DNA from: Mycolicibacterium poriferae
Lineage (GTDB): Bacteria > Actinomycetota > Actinomycetes > Mycobacteriales > Mycobacteriaceae
DNA: 64,000 nt
Reading direction: 5' to 3'
Assembly: GCF_010728325.1 (NCBI RefSeq)
Contig: NZ_AP022570.1
Span: 868,001-932,000 of the forward strand
The notes beneath the pieces are model-generated. The model was not told the origin of the DNA. It was given only the letters and a program-made list of their open reading frames with translations, and ran no database searches. Below are positions 18,791 through 25,483 of this stretch, in pieces; positions within the stretch are counted from its first letter, which is position 1, and each line of letters opens with the position of its first letter. The position numbers and the translations under genes were made by a program.

Positions 18791-19480
18791 TCAACCTGCG
18801 AGCTGATAGGTCGGCTCGCGCCGCTTGATCACCGCGATCACCCGGTAGGTGATCGGCAGCATCACGACCTCGATAGCGGTCTTGTACACCCAGCCTTGGG
18901 CGGTGTACGTGGCGAAGTCGCCGAATGTCGAGATGCCGATCGCGCTGGCGGCGATCGCGCAGAACACCACGGTGTCACCCAGTTGACCGACGAACGTGGA
19001 CCCGATCAGCCGCGCCCACAGGTGTTTCTCCTTGGTGCGCTCCTTGATCAGCACCACCACCCAGGCGTTGAGCGTCTGCCCGACGATGAAACCGGCCAGA
19101 CCCGCGATGATCAAGGCCGTGTAGGCGCCGACGACGTTCTCGAAGTGTTCCTGGTTGGGATAGAAGTCGGCCGCCGGCAGATACACCGTCGCCCAGAACG
19201 CCGCCGCGGCGAGCGCGTTCATCGCGAAGCCGGTGTAGATGGCCCGCCGCGCGGCCTTGAATCCGTAGACCTCCGACAGCACGTCGCCGATGACGTAGGT
19301 CAGCGGGAACACGATGAATCCGCCATCGGTGATGATCGGGCCGAACTCGACGCCCTTGGTGGCGGTGACGTTGGAGACGATCACCAGCGCGGTGAAGACG
19401 GCGACGAGCACCGGATAGTAGGCCGAACCCACCCGAGCGAAGACGGCGTGCTCGTGGTCGACGGTTCCGGGGCTGGTCAC
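18791..19480 (-). CDS. Queuosine precursor transporter (YhhQ/VUT family)
   Basis: 229-residue membrane protein with about six helices. Seen: VLVAVFTALVIVSNVTATKG, FIVFPLTYVIGDVLSEVYGF (the family signature), FVGQLGDTVVFCAIAA and VYKTAIEVVMLPITYRVIAVIKRRE. YhhQ-type proteins import queuosine precursors for tRNA modification. Mycobacteria are not well known for queuosine, so the substrate may be a related 7-deazapurine. It lies 12 bp downstream of the FecB-like gene on the same strand, so they could be co-transcribed. Confidence 0.85.
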   Translation of the reverse strand: MTSPGTVDHEHAVFARVGSAYYPVLVAVFTALVIVSNVTATKGVEFGPIITDGGFIVFPLTYVIGDVLSEVYGFKAARRAIYTGFAMNALAAAAFWATVYLPAADFYPNQEHFENVVGAYTALIIAGLAGFIVGQTLNAWVVVLIKERTKEKHLWARLIGSTFVGQLGDTVVFCAIAASAIGISTFGDFATYTAQGWVYKTAIEVVMLPITYRVIAVIKRREPTYQLAG

Positions 19481-19492
19481 GCAGCCATTAGA

Positions 19493-20440
19493 TCAGTTCA
19501 GCGCAGAGGCGATCATCGGCGGCAACCTGTCGGCGACCACCGGCCAGGACAACGTCGAGGCGTAGGCGATGGCTCCGGCGAGCTCCTTGTCGGTGAACAC
19601 GTGGCGCTCTCGGCGGGTCGCGGACAGGGCGGCGATGACCGGGTCGGCGAGCAGCGCACCCTGCTCCTCGGGGCTCTCGGTGGTCCAGATCAGCACGTCC
19701 GCCGAGTCGAGAACGTCGGCGACGCGGTCCCGGGGGATCAGCGGCTCGGCGGGGTCGGCGAGGGTCAATCCCATCTGGGTCAGGAACTCTCGCCGCCATG
19801 GCGGGCCGGTGACCCGCACGTCACCGCGCGTCAGCCGGCCGTCGAGCAGGAGCACCGACACGTCGGAGAACTGCGGACGGGCCTCCTTGACCTGGGTGAA
19901 GCGGGTTTCGACCCCGGAGATGAGCGCGGCCATGTCGTCGCGGCGGAACACCGCCTGGCCGATCGCGGTGGCCTGATCGCGCCACGGCTCGAAGAACGCC
20001 GCCGAACCCGACTGCGGCAGCGTGGGTGCGATCTCGGCGAGCCGGCGGTAGGTCTGCTCGTCGAGGCCGGCGTCGGTGGCGACGATCAGGTCGGGCCGCA
20101 ACCCGGCGATCTGATCGACCTGGACGCCATCGGCGAGACTGAGCACGACCGGCTGGGCACCGCCGAGACGGGGCTGCGCCCACGGCCACACCCCGAACGG
20201 TTCGTTGCCGAACCAGTCGGTGACCGCCACCGGCACCACACCGAGTGCGAGCAGGTCGTCGGCGTCGGTCAGGCCGGCGCTGACCACCCGGGTGGGCGGC
20301 GCCGGGATGCGCGTCTCACCGAAGGCATGGGCGACGGTGACCGATCCGTCGTCGGCGACGGTCCCCGGCTGCTCGGGTGCGCACGCGGTGACGACGGCCG
20401 CTCCCGCGGCCATCGCGAAGAGGCCGCGCCGGGACCACAT
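19493..20440 (-). CDS. FecB-like periplasmic iron-siderophore binding lipoprotein
   Basis: 315 residues. It has a twin-Arg-like or Sec signal with lipobox (RRGLFAMAAGAAVVTAC, Cys about residue 20), then a two-lobed metal/siderophore-binding fold: TRVVSAGLTDADDLLALGVV, LRPDLIVATDAG, VLLLDGRLTRGDVRVTG and the C-terminal lobe with LDSADVLIWTTES. Such proteins deliver ferric siderophores or heme to an ABC importer, but no permease is nearby. Its place beside pxpB/pxpC matches Rv0265c (FecB2). Binding specificity is not visible from sequence. Confidence 0.87.
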   Translation of the reverse strand: MWSRRGLFAMAAGAAVVTACAPEQPGTVADDGSVTVAHAFGETRIPAPPTRVVSAGLTDADDLLALGVVPVAVTDWFGNEPFGVWPWAQPRLGGAQPVVLSLADGVQVDQIAGLRPDLIVATDAGLDEQTYRRLAEIAPTLPQSGSAAFFEPWRDQATAIGQAVFRRDDMAALISGVETRFTQVKEARPQFSDVSVLLLDGRLTRGDVRVTGPPWRREFLTQMGLTLADPAEPLIPRDRVADVLDSADVLIWTTESPEEQGALLADPVIAALSATRRERHVFTDKELAGAIAYASTLSWPVVADRLPPMIASALN

Positions 20441-20460
20441 CTCGTGACGGGTGGAGTCGA

Positions 20461-20871
20461 TCAGGGAACGGGCGCCGGTATCGGCATCGGCGGCCAGATC
20501 GGCGGGGGCGCCGACGCGGGCACCGGCGGCGAGCCGGGCGCCGGTGGCGGGGGCGCGGCGGGTGGTCCGTACGGGGCCGGCGGCAACCAGGCCGTCGGGC
20601 CCATCACCCCGGGGCCGACGGACTGGAAGAACTCTGCGGAGTTGCCCATGGTCATCAGGTCGCGCACGAAGTCGAACTGGCCGGTGTTGTTGAAGTCGGC
20701 GTTCGGCACGGGCGGCACGTAGGGGGCCCCGGCCGGCGGCGGCGCCGGAGGCAGTGCCGGGTCCACCGGCGGCACGGGCTGGGCCGCGGCGTGCGCGGCG
20801 GCCGTCAGCGCGGCCCCGCCGAGCAGGGCACCGGCGATGGCGGCTTTGACGGCGAGCAGGCAGATGGCCAT
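20461..20871 (-). CDS. Secreted proline-rich protein, unknown function
   Basis: 136 residues. The N-terminus MAICLLAVKAAIAGALLGGA followed by AHAAAQP is a Sec signal peptide with a likely cleavage after AHA. The mature part has a Pro-rich start (PPVDPALPPAPPPAGAPYVP), a short folded-looking core (NADFNNTGQFDFVRDLMTMG) and a second Pro/Ala-rich tail. This layout is common among small exported mycobacterial proteins. It is 20 bp downstream of the FecB-like gene in position but separately placed upstream on the complement strand. No domain is recognised. Confidence 0.75.
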   Translation of the reverse strand: MAICLLAVKAAIAGALLGGAALTAAAHAAAQPVPPVDPALPPAPPPAGAPYVPPVPNADFNNTGQFDFVRDLMTMGNSAEFFQSVGPGVMGPTAWLPPAPYGPPAAPPPPAPGSPPVPASAPPPIWPPMPIPAPVP

Positions 20872-20914
20872 GTGTGCAGGGTAGTGCGCGGTGGGCGAGC
20901 GCGTGACCCTTCGA

Positions 20915-21490
20915 CTACAGCGGCAGACCGGCCTCGAGGAACTCCAGGCCCTCGAACAGGGTTTCCGGCGACATCGGGGTGCCGTGCAGGGCGGCCATCA
21001 TGACGCCGGTCATCGCCCCTGCGGTGATGCGGAGCTGCGGGTCGTCGCCGTCGCGATCCAACCTCGTCGCCAGCGCCTCGGTGATGAGCTCGATGACGTG
21101 GATGTAGGTGTGGTAGAGCCCGCCGGCGGCTTCGGGCAGGGTGTACAGCAACTGCTGGCGGTTCATCTCGGCGGCCCACTCCGGACCTGCCATGCCGCTG
21201 AAGACCTGCTGTAGCGCGTGACGGTAGGCGGCCAGCGGCGCCAGGTCCGCGGGTGCGGCCAGAAACAGATCGATGATCGGCTCCATGAGCTGATCGGGGA
21301 TCAGCAGGTCTGCCTTGTTCGGGAAATACCGGAAGAAGGTCCGCGAGGACACGTCGGCGGCCTCGGCGATCTGCTCGACCGTCGTAGTCTGGTAACCCTG
21401 TTCCTCGAACAGCCGAAAAGCGGCTGCGCGCACCGCCTCCCGGGTCCGGCGCTTCTTGCGCTCGCGAAGTCCCTCGGGGCCGTCGCTCAC
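20915..21490 (-). CDS. TetR family regulator
   Basis: 191 residues. The N-terminal HTH is clear: RERKKRRTREAVRAAAFRLF, then TTVEQIAEAADVSSRTFFRYFPNKADLL. A ligand-binding helical domain follows with MAGPEWAAEMNRQQLLYTLPEA. Its start overlaps the stop of the binding-protein gene in ATGA, so both are made from one message. A close paralog lies at 60406-60984 (RERKK, QIAEAADVS-RTFFRYFP, AYRHA, LLY-LPEA shared). Ligand and targets are unknown. Confidence 0.9.
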   Translation of the reverse strand: MSDGPEGLRERKKRRTREAVRAAAFRLFEEQGYQTTTVEQIAEAADVSSRTFFRYFPNKADLLIPDQLMEPIIDLFLAAPADLAPLAAYRHALQQVFSGMAGPEWAAEMNRQQLLYTLPEAAGGLYHTYIHVIELITEALATRLDRDGDDPQLRITAGAMTGVMMAALHGTPMSPETLFEGLEFLEAGLPL

Positions 21491-22575
21491 GCGGCCTTCC
21501 CCCAGCAGCGCTGCATTCCTTGGGCGACGTCGATGCTGGGCACTCCCGGTTGCGGGTCGTCGGTGACGAGGACGACCCCGGTGTCGATCATATCGATGCC
21601 GGTGTCGGGTACCGGTTCCTCGCCGGTGCTGAGGAACGTCGCGACGGCGTCGACGGCCTGGACGGCCATCTGTACCGGGTCCTGCTGTGCGGTGGCGCCG
21701 ATGACGCCCTCGGAGACCAGTCGCAGTCCCGGGTCACAGCCGCCGTCGACGGAGACGAGCACCGCGGGATTGTCCGCCGCGGCGAGGATTTTGGCGGCGC
21801 CGCTGGCCGCGGGTTCGTTGATCGTGTAGACGAGATTGACGTCGGGGCTGTGGGTCAGGCAGCGCTCCATCGCGGCGCGGCCGCCCGCGGCGGCGCCGAG
21901 GGTCACATCCTGACAGGCGATGCGGTATCTCCCCCCGCGGTAGACACCGGTCGGCGCTTCATCGCCGGTCCTGCGGTAATCGCCGACCGGGATGCCCATG
22001 CCGGTCAGAAAGCCCTGATTACGTTGGTAATCCGACTCCACCTGCCGGTTGTGGAACAGGTCGAGCAGCGCGATGACGGCGGTCTGGCCGGCCATCTTCT
22101 CCGCCGCCCAGGCGCCGATGAGCCGTCCGGCCTCGAAGTTGTCGGTGGCGAAGGTGATGTCGGCCGCGCCGGGGTCGGTGGGTTTGGTGTCCAGCGCGAC
22201 GACGAAGACGCCGGCTCGGCGGGCGCGGCGCAGCGCGTTGTCGACACCCGCGCCGTTCGGCGTGATCATGATGGCCCGGTCGCCGCGCGTGATGGCGGCG
22301 TCGATCGCGGCCACCTGGCTGCCGACATCGCCGTCCTCAGTGCCCGCAGCGGTCGTCAGCGTCAATCCCTTCGCTTCGGCTTCCCGAAGCGCGGTCTGCT
22401 TGATGTCGACGAAGAACGGGTTGGTCTCGGTCTTGATGATCAGCGCGACGCCGTTTCCGGCCTCGTCGGCGGGTTCGGTCTTGCTGCACGCGGCAATCAG
22501 TGCAGCGATCAGCGTGCACCCGGCGGCGAGGGCGGTTAGCCGGCACCGGACTGATCGGCTGGCAGAGCTGAACAT
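21487..22575 (-). CDS. Sugar-type ABC substrate-binding lipoprotein (periplasmic binding protein 4 fold)
   Basis: 362 residues. Lipoprotein signal with LIAALIAACSK, Cys about residue 31 by count of the hydrophobic stretch. The mature protein resembles ribose/fructose binding proteins: TETNPFFVDIKQTALREAEA, AIDAAITRGDRAIMITPNG, VVALDTKPTDPGAADITFAT, YTINEPAASGAAKIL and VSVDGGCDPGLRLV. The start is the ATG at 22575, with a GGAGG 8 bp upstream. No ATPase or permease gene is adjacent. It overlaps a TetR gene instead, so it may serve an importer encoded elsewhere or act as a sensor. Confidence 0.85.
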   Translation of the reverse strand: MFSSASRSVRCRLTALAAGCTLIAALIAACSKTEPADEAGNGVALIIKTETNPFFVDIKQTALREAEAKGLTLTTAAGTEDGDVGSQVAAIDAAITRGDRAIMITPNGAGVDNALRRARRAGVFVVALDTKPTDPGAADITFATDNFEAGRLIGAWAAEKMAGQTAVIALLDLFHNRQVESDYQRNQGFLTGMGIPVGDYRRTGDEAPTGVYRGGRYRIACQDVTLGAAAGGRAAMERCLTHSPDVNLVYTINEPAASGAAKILAAADNPAVLVSVDGGCDPGLRLVSEGVIGATAQQDPVQMAVQAVDAVATFLSTGEEPVPDTGIDMIDTGVVLVTDDPQPGVPSIDVAQGMQRCWGKAA

Positions 22576-22746
22576 GCGAGGGCCTCCGCGCGGTTCTGTG
22601 CATCGCCGAGATCGGCGGTCACCCACGTCGAACTCGCTGGTCAGCCCGTGATCTCGGTAGCGGCGAGTGTAGTGGCACGAGGTCATTGGCAAGTGAATTC
22701 CGGCGGTCGGTCACACTTTTCGATCCGGGTGGCAATCGGCGCAGCG

Positions 22747-22774
22747 TTCGCCGACAGCGGGTACTGTCGCCGAA
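22747..22774 (-). terminator. Inverted repeat downstream of lysE
   Basis: TTCGCCGACAG (22747-22757) pairs with 22764-22774 with one mismatch over a 6-base loop. It is 38 bp past the lysE stop on the complement strand and fits a U-tract-free terminator. Confidence 0.5.
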
Positions 22775-22811
22775 TCCGTTGGCCTGCCAGACCCCTAGCT
22801 GGGCTTTGCTG

Positions 22812-23429
22812 TTAGCTCACGACCAGGGAAATCGCGAGCGCGAACATGGTGAGCGCGATGGCCGCGTCGAGAATGCGCCAGGTCTTCGCCGACGCGAACA
22901 GCCGCCTTAACCGCCGGGCGCCGAACCCCAGGCTGGTGAACCAGACGGCGCTGGCCGCCACCGCCCCGACGCCGAACAGCCATCGTTCGTCGCGGTGCTC
23001 GTTGGCCAGCGCGCCGAGCAGGATGACGGTGTCGAGGTAGACGTGCGGGTTCAGAAACGTCAGCGCCAGACAGCTGATCAGCACTCCGGCGAGGCGAGAC
23101 GGGTTGGCCTCGGACGGAGTCAGCGTGCCGGGTGTGACGGCACGTCGCGCGGCCAGCAGGGCGTAACCGATCAGGAAGACGGCGCCGCCGAACTTGGCGA
23201 CAGTGACGACGTCGGGGTGGGCCGCCACCAGAGCGCCGAAGCCGGCGATGCCGGCGAAGATCAGCACCAGGTCGGAGACCGTGCACAACGCGACCACGGG
23301 CAGCACGTGCTCGCCGCGGATGCCCTGCCGGAGCACGAACGCGTTCTGCGCGCCGATGGCGGCGATGAGGGCCATCGTGGTGGCGAAGCCGCTGAGGGCG
23401 ACGAGGAATCCGGTACTCACCCGCACCAC
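22812..23429 (-). CDS. lysE: LysE/ArgO family amino-acid exporter
   Basis: 205 residues, six predicted membrane helices. Seen: [17 protein letters not shown] (family signature), [60 protein letters not shown] and [19 protein letters not shown]. It is very similar to M. tuberculosis Rv1986 (LysE), which exports excess lysine/arginine. The start could be GTG at 23429, 23426 or 23420. In M. tuberculosis the regulator lysG is divergent from lysE. Here the lysG homologue is 29.5 kb away at 52903, and the sequence upstream of lysE runs into a transposon-like end. Confidence 0.9.
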   Translation of the reverse strand: MVRVSTGFLVALSGFATTMALIAAIGAQNAFVLRQGIRGEHVLPVVALCTVSDLVLIFAGIAGFGALVAAHPDVVTVAKFGGAVFLIGYALLAARRAVTPGTLTPSEANPSRLAGVLISCLALTFLNPHVYLDTVILLGALANEHRDERWLFGVGAVAASAVWFTSLGFGARRLRRLFASAKTWRILDAAIALTMFALAISLVVS

Positions 23430-23538
23430 GCTAGGAATCCGCCCTGGAGCAGTAAAGCTAAAGATTCTTTCGATAGATTAGTACATCTAATGCCAACCAA
23501 CGGCCCGTGCACCGCCGTGCGACCGATGTGTTGTTGGC
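23430..23538. other. lysE upstream region up to the island boundary
   Basis: This 109-bp AT-richer stretch probably holds the lysE promoter. It contains GATTAGTA-CATCTAATG (23474-23490 region), which resembles GATTAGTATCGCTGATG just before the lysG start at 52903. It ends at 23538, where the TGTAG transposon-like terminus begins. No gene is convincing here. Confidence 0.5.
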
Positions 23539-23611
23539 TGTAGATTGCCACTCTCGATGGCGGCTTGCCATTTGAGATGGCGGGAGTTGGCGGATCCGCC
23601 ATCTGTATGGC
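23539..23611 (+). repeat. Tn7-like 'right end' A: terminus plus three palindromic sites
   Basis: Starts TGTAGATTGCCA, then palindromic sites at 23547-23561, 23567-23581 and 23598-23611 of form GCCAN...ATGGC, closely packed. A perfect 14-bp palindrome (23588-23601, centred on GGATCC) overlaps the third. The same order with diverged sequence recurs at 38070. Dense sites next to tnsA match the right end of Tn7-type transposons, where TnsB binds overlapping repeats. Confidence 0.6.
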
Positions 23612-23746
23612 AATCGTATGGCTTTTGAGTCTGCGAGTGCGGCGGCGAGGCAGGGCTGTGCGGCCGGCATCCTTGTTGCCTATTGCTTTGTCCCCGGCTT
23701 CGAGGCGCAGGCTTCTTGAACGCCCTGGTGGCGGAGCAATCAAATC

Positions 23747-24038
23747 TTGGTGTGGGACGGTGCAGCTATCGCAGCCACGGCCGCTGAGCAGTCGTCGGCA
23801 GACGGACTGACCCCGCAACACTGGAAAGTGCCCGGTTCCCTAGAGGTGGATATCGACGGCGATCATCGATCTGCGTCTGCAAACGGTGAAACTGAGCGTT
23901 TCGCGGCGGCCGAGCTGTCGGAGGCAGCACTGTTTGGCGCAATTCCGTGGCGTACGTTTCGCTGGTACAAAGGGCAGCGTCATTGCTCGTGGTGCTATTG
24001 GGCCGCCACCGAAGACAACACTGTGATCTACGAGTCAC
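23747..24038 (+). pseudogene. TnsA-like transposase endonuclease subunit, 5' part (interrupted)
   Basis: The frame encodes about 97 residues ending ...VIYES before an IS element. Seen: GLTPQHWKVPGSLEVDIDGD and the PWRTFRWYKGQRH segment typical of mycobacterial TnsA-like heteromeric transposase subunits, which cleave the 5' ends of Tn7-like elements. When the 1355-bp IS is removed, the frame continues in 25394-25441 as RLELSSLLMADFDVSV, restoring the expected YESRLEL motif. After that the gene is lost. The true start upstream of 23800 is uncertain. The first codon used here is a GTG. Confidence 0.75.
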
Positions 24039-24080
24039 TGAACCGCCCCGGGGAGTCCGGAGACTTTTTGATTTGACGAC

Positions 24081-24917
24081 TCAGCTGGCGGCTGGCCTCG
24101 TTTGTTGAGCGTAGTAGGCCGCCTCCAGCTCGGCTGGTGGGACGTCGCCGCAGTATTCGTAGAGTCGGCGGTGGTTGAACCAGTCGACCCAGCGGGCGGT
24201 CGCCAGCTCGACGTCCTCGACGGTGCGCCAGGGCTTGCCTGGTTTGATCAGCTCGGTCTTGTAGAGGCCGTTGATGGTCTCGGCGAGCGCGTTGTCATAG
24301 GAGCTTCCGACCGCACCGACCGACGGCTGAATACGCGCCTCGGCGAGCCGTTCGGTGAACCGGATGGACGTATATTGTGATCCTCGATCCGTATGGTGGA
24401 CAACATCTTTCAAATCAAGGATGCCGTCTCGCTCACGTGTCCAGATGGCCTGCTCGATCGAGTCGAGCACCATCGTGGTCGCCATCGTCGATGCCACCCG
24501 CCAGCCCAGGATTCGGCGGGCATAGGCATCGGTGACAAACGCGACGTAGGCGAACCCCGACCAGGTCGACACATACGTCAGATCAGCCACCCAGAGCCGG
24601 TTCGGTGCGACCGGGCCGAAGCGGCGCCCGACCAGATCAGCCGGCCGCACCGCGCCCGCGTCAGCGATCGTGGTGGCTATGGCCTTGCCGCGCACCGCAC
24701 CGCGCAGACCGAGTTCGGCCATCAGCCGCTCCACCGTGCAGCGGGCCACCTCAATGCCCTCGCGGTTGAGCGCCAGCCACACCTTGCGCGCCCCGTAGAC
24801 GCCGTAGTTCGCGCCGTGCACCCGGTTGACGTGGGCTTTGAGCGCCTCGTCGCGGACCTCACGACGAGTGGGCTCACGCTCGAGATGCTCGTAGTACGTC
24901 GAGGGGGCGATCTGCAC
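24081..24917 (-). CDS. IS6110-like transposase OrfB (DDE catalytic part)
   Basis: 278 residues from the ATG at 24917. The same frame is open further upstream (ICRFIAEHQGRREGPDGLRW) into orfA, so the natural product is probably an OrfAB fusion made by -1 frameshifting. Seen: RLWVADLTYVSTWSGFAYVA (first Asp), HHTDRGSQYTS (second Asp), the SYDNALAETINGLYKTELI segment with the catalytic Glu and the closing WVDWFNHRRLYEYCGDVPP. The rve-type integrase core is intact, so the element may still be mobile. It is closely similar to IS6110 OrfB by recall. Confidence 0.92.
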   Translation of the reverse strand: MQIAPSTYYEHLEREPTRREVRDEALKAHVNRVHGANYGVYGARKVWLALNREGIEVARCTVERLMAELGLRGAVRGKAIATTIADAGAVRPADLVGRRFGPVAPNRLWVADLTYVSTWSGFAYVAFVTDAYARRILGWRVASTMATTMVLDSIEQAIWTRERDGILDLKDVVHHTDRGSQYTSIRFTERLAEARIQPSVGAVGSSYDNALAETINGLYKTELIKPGKPWRTVEDVELATARWVDWFNHRRLYEYCGDVPPAELEAAYYAQQTRPAAS

Positions 24918-25015
24918 ACCGAGCCCGACGAGCTCGCTACAGATCGACTGGACACCCCAGCGCAGACCATCAGGGCCCTCGCGGCGGCCCTGATGCTCAG
25001 CGATGAATCGACAGA

Positions 25016-25342
25016 TCAGTGGTGTGGCCGGTCCAGCTCGGCCGCGAAGAAAGCCGACGCCGTCTTCAAGATCGCGTTGGCCCGCTTGAGCTCGGCGTTC
25101 TCCCGGCGCAGTTTCTTGAGCTCAGCGGACTCTTCAGTCGTGGTTCCCGGCCGGGCGCCGGCATCGACCTGGGCCTGGCGCACCCACTTACGCACCGTCT
25201 CGGCCGTACCGATCCCGAGTAGCCGGGCGACTTCGCCCATCGCTGCCCACTCCGACTCATGCTGATCGCTGATCTCGGCGACCATGCGCACCGCCCGCTC
25301 ACGAAGCTCCGGCGGATACCTCCTCGACGAACCACCTGACAT
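25016..25342 (-). CDS. IS6110-like transposase OrfA (HTH part)
   Basis: 108 residues, starting MSGGSSRRYPPELRERAVRM. It carries the HTH (EVARLLGIGTAETVRKWVRQ) that binds the IS ends and a C-terminal leucine-zipper-like helix (ELKKLRRENAELKRANAILK). It overlaps the OrfB frame by -1. The T/A-rich slippery string known at this point of IS6110 (UUUUAAAG, from memory) is here CTTGAAG, which should weaken frameshifting. OrfA alone normally represses transposition. Confidence 0.92.
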   Translation of the reverse strand: MSGGSSRRYPPELRERAVRMVAEISDQHESEWAAMGEVARLLGIGTAETVRKWVRQAQVDAGARPGTTTEESAELKKLRRENAELKRANAILKTASAFFAAELDRPHH

Positions 25343-25393
25343 GACTCCATCCTTCCCAAGAAGTGGAGTCTCCGGACATGCCGGGGCGGTTCA

Positions 25394-25441
25394 CGGTTGG
25401 AACTGTCGTCGCTGTTGATGGCGGATTTCGACGTCTCGGTG
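25394..25441 (+). pseudogene. TnsA-like gene, short 3' continuation after the IS
   Basis: Sixteen codons read RLELSSLLMADFDVSV, which directly continue the tnsA-like frame cut at 24038. Downstream of 25441 the frame loses similarity and runs toward the convergent mmpL stop at 25484. The rest of tnsA and any tnsB/tnsC/tniQ genes have been deleted or replaced by the mmpL region. Confidence 0.75.
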
Positions 25442-25483
25442 CTCGTTCCTACCGATCCGGGGTCAGTGTGTGAGTCTCGTCGT

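Larger units (their letters stand above)
24039..25393 (-). mobile_element. IS6110-like insertion sequence (IS3 family), 1355 bp
   Basis: Terminal inverted repeats of 27-28 bp start TGAACCGCCCCGG at both ends (24039 and, inverted, 25393) and end GTCCGGAGACT, with three internal mismatches. The length is exactly that of IS6110, and from memory the right terminus equals an IS6110 end. It encodes OrfA and OrfB in -1 relation. It splits the tnsA-like remnant. The flanking bases (tcac left, cggt right) show no clear 3-bp duplication unless the boundary is shifted so that tca is duplicated. Confidence 0.93.

Noticed and set aside
18731..20722. Long plus-strand frame across yhhQ and fecB
   Set aside because: Antisense to two well-supported genes, low-complexity composition, no ribosome site.
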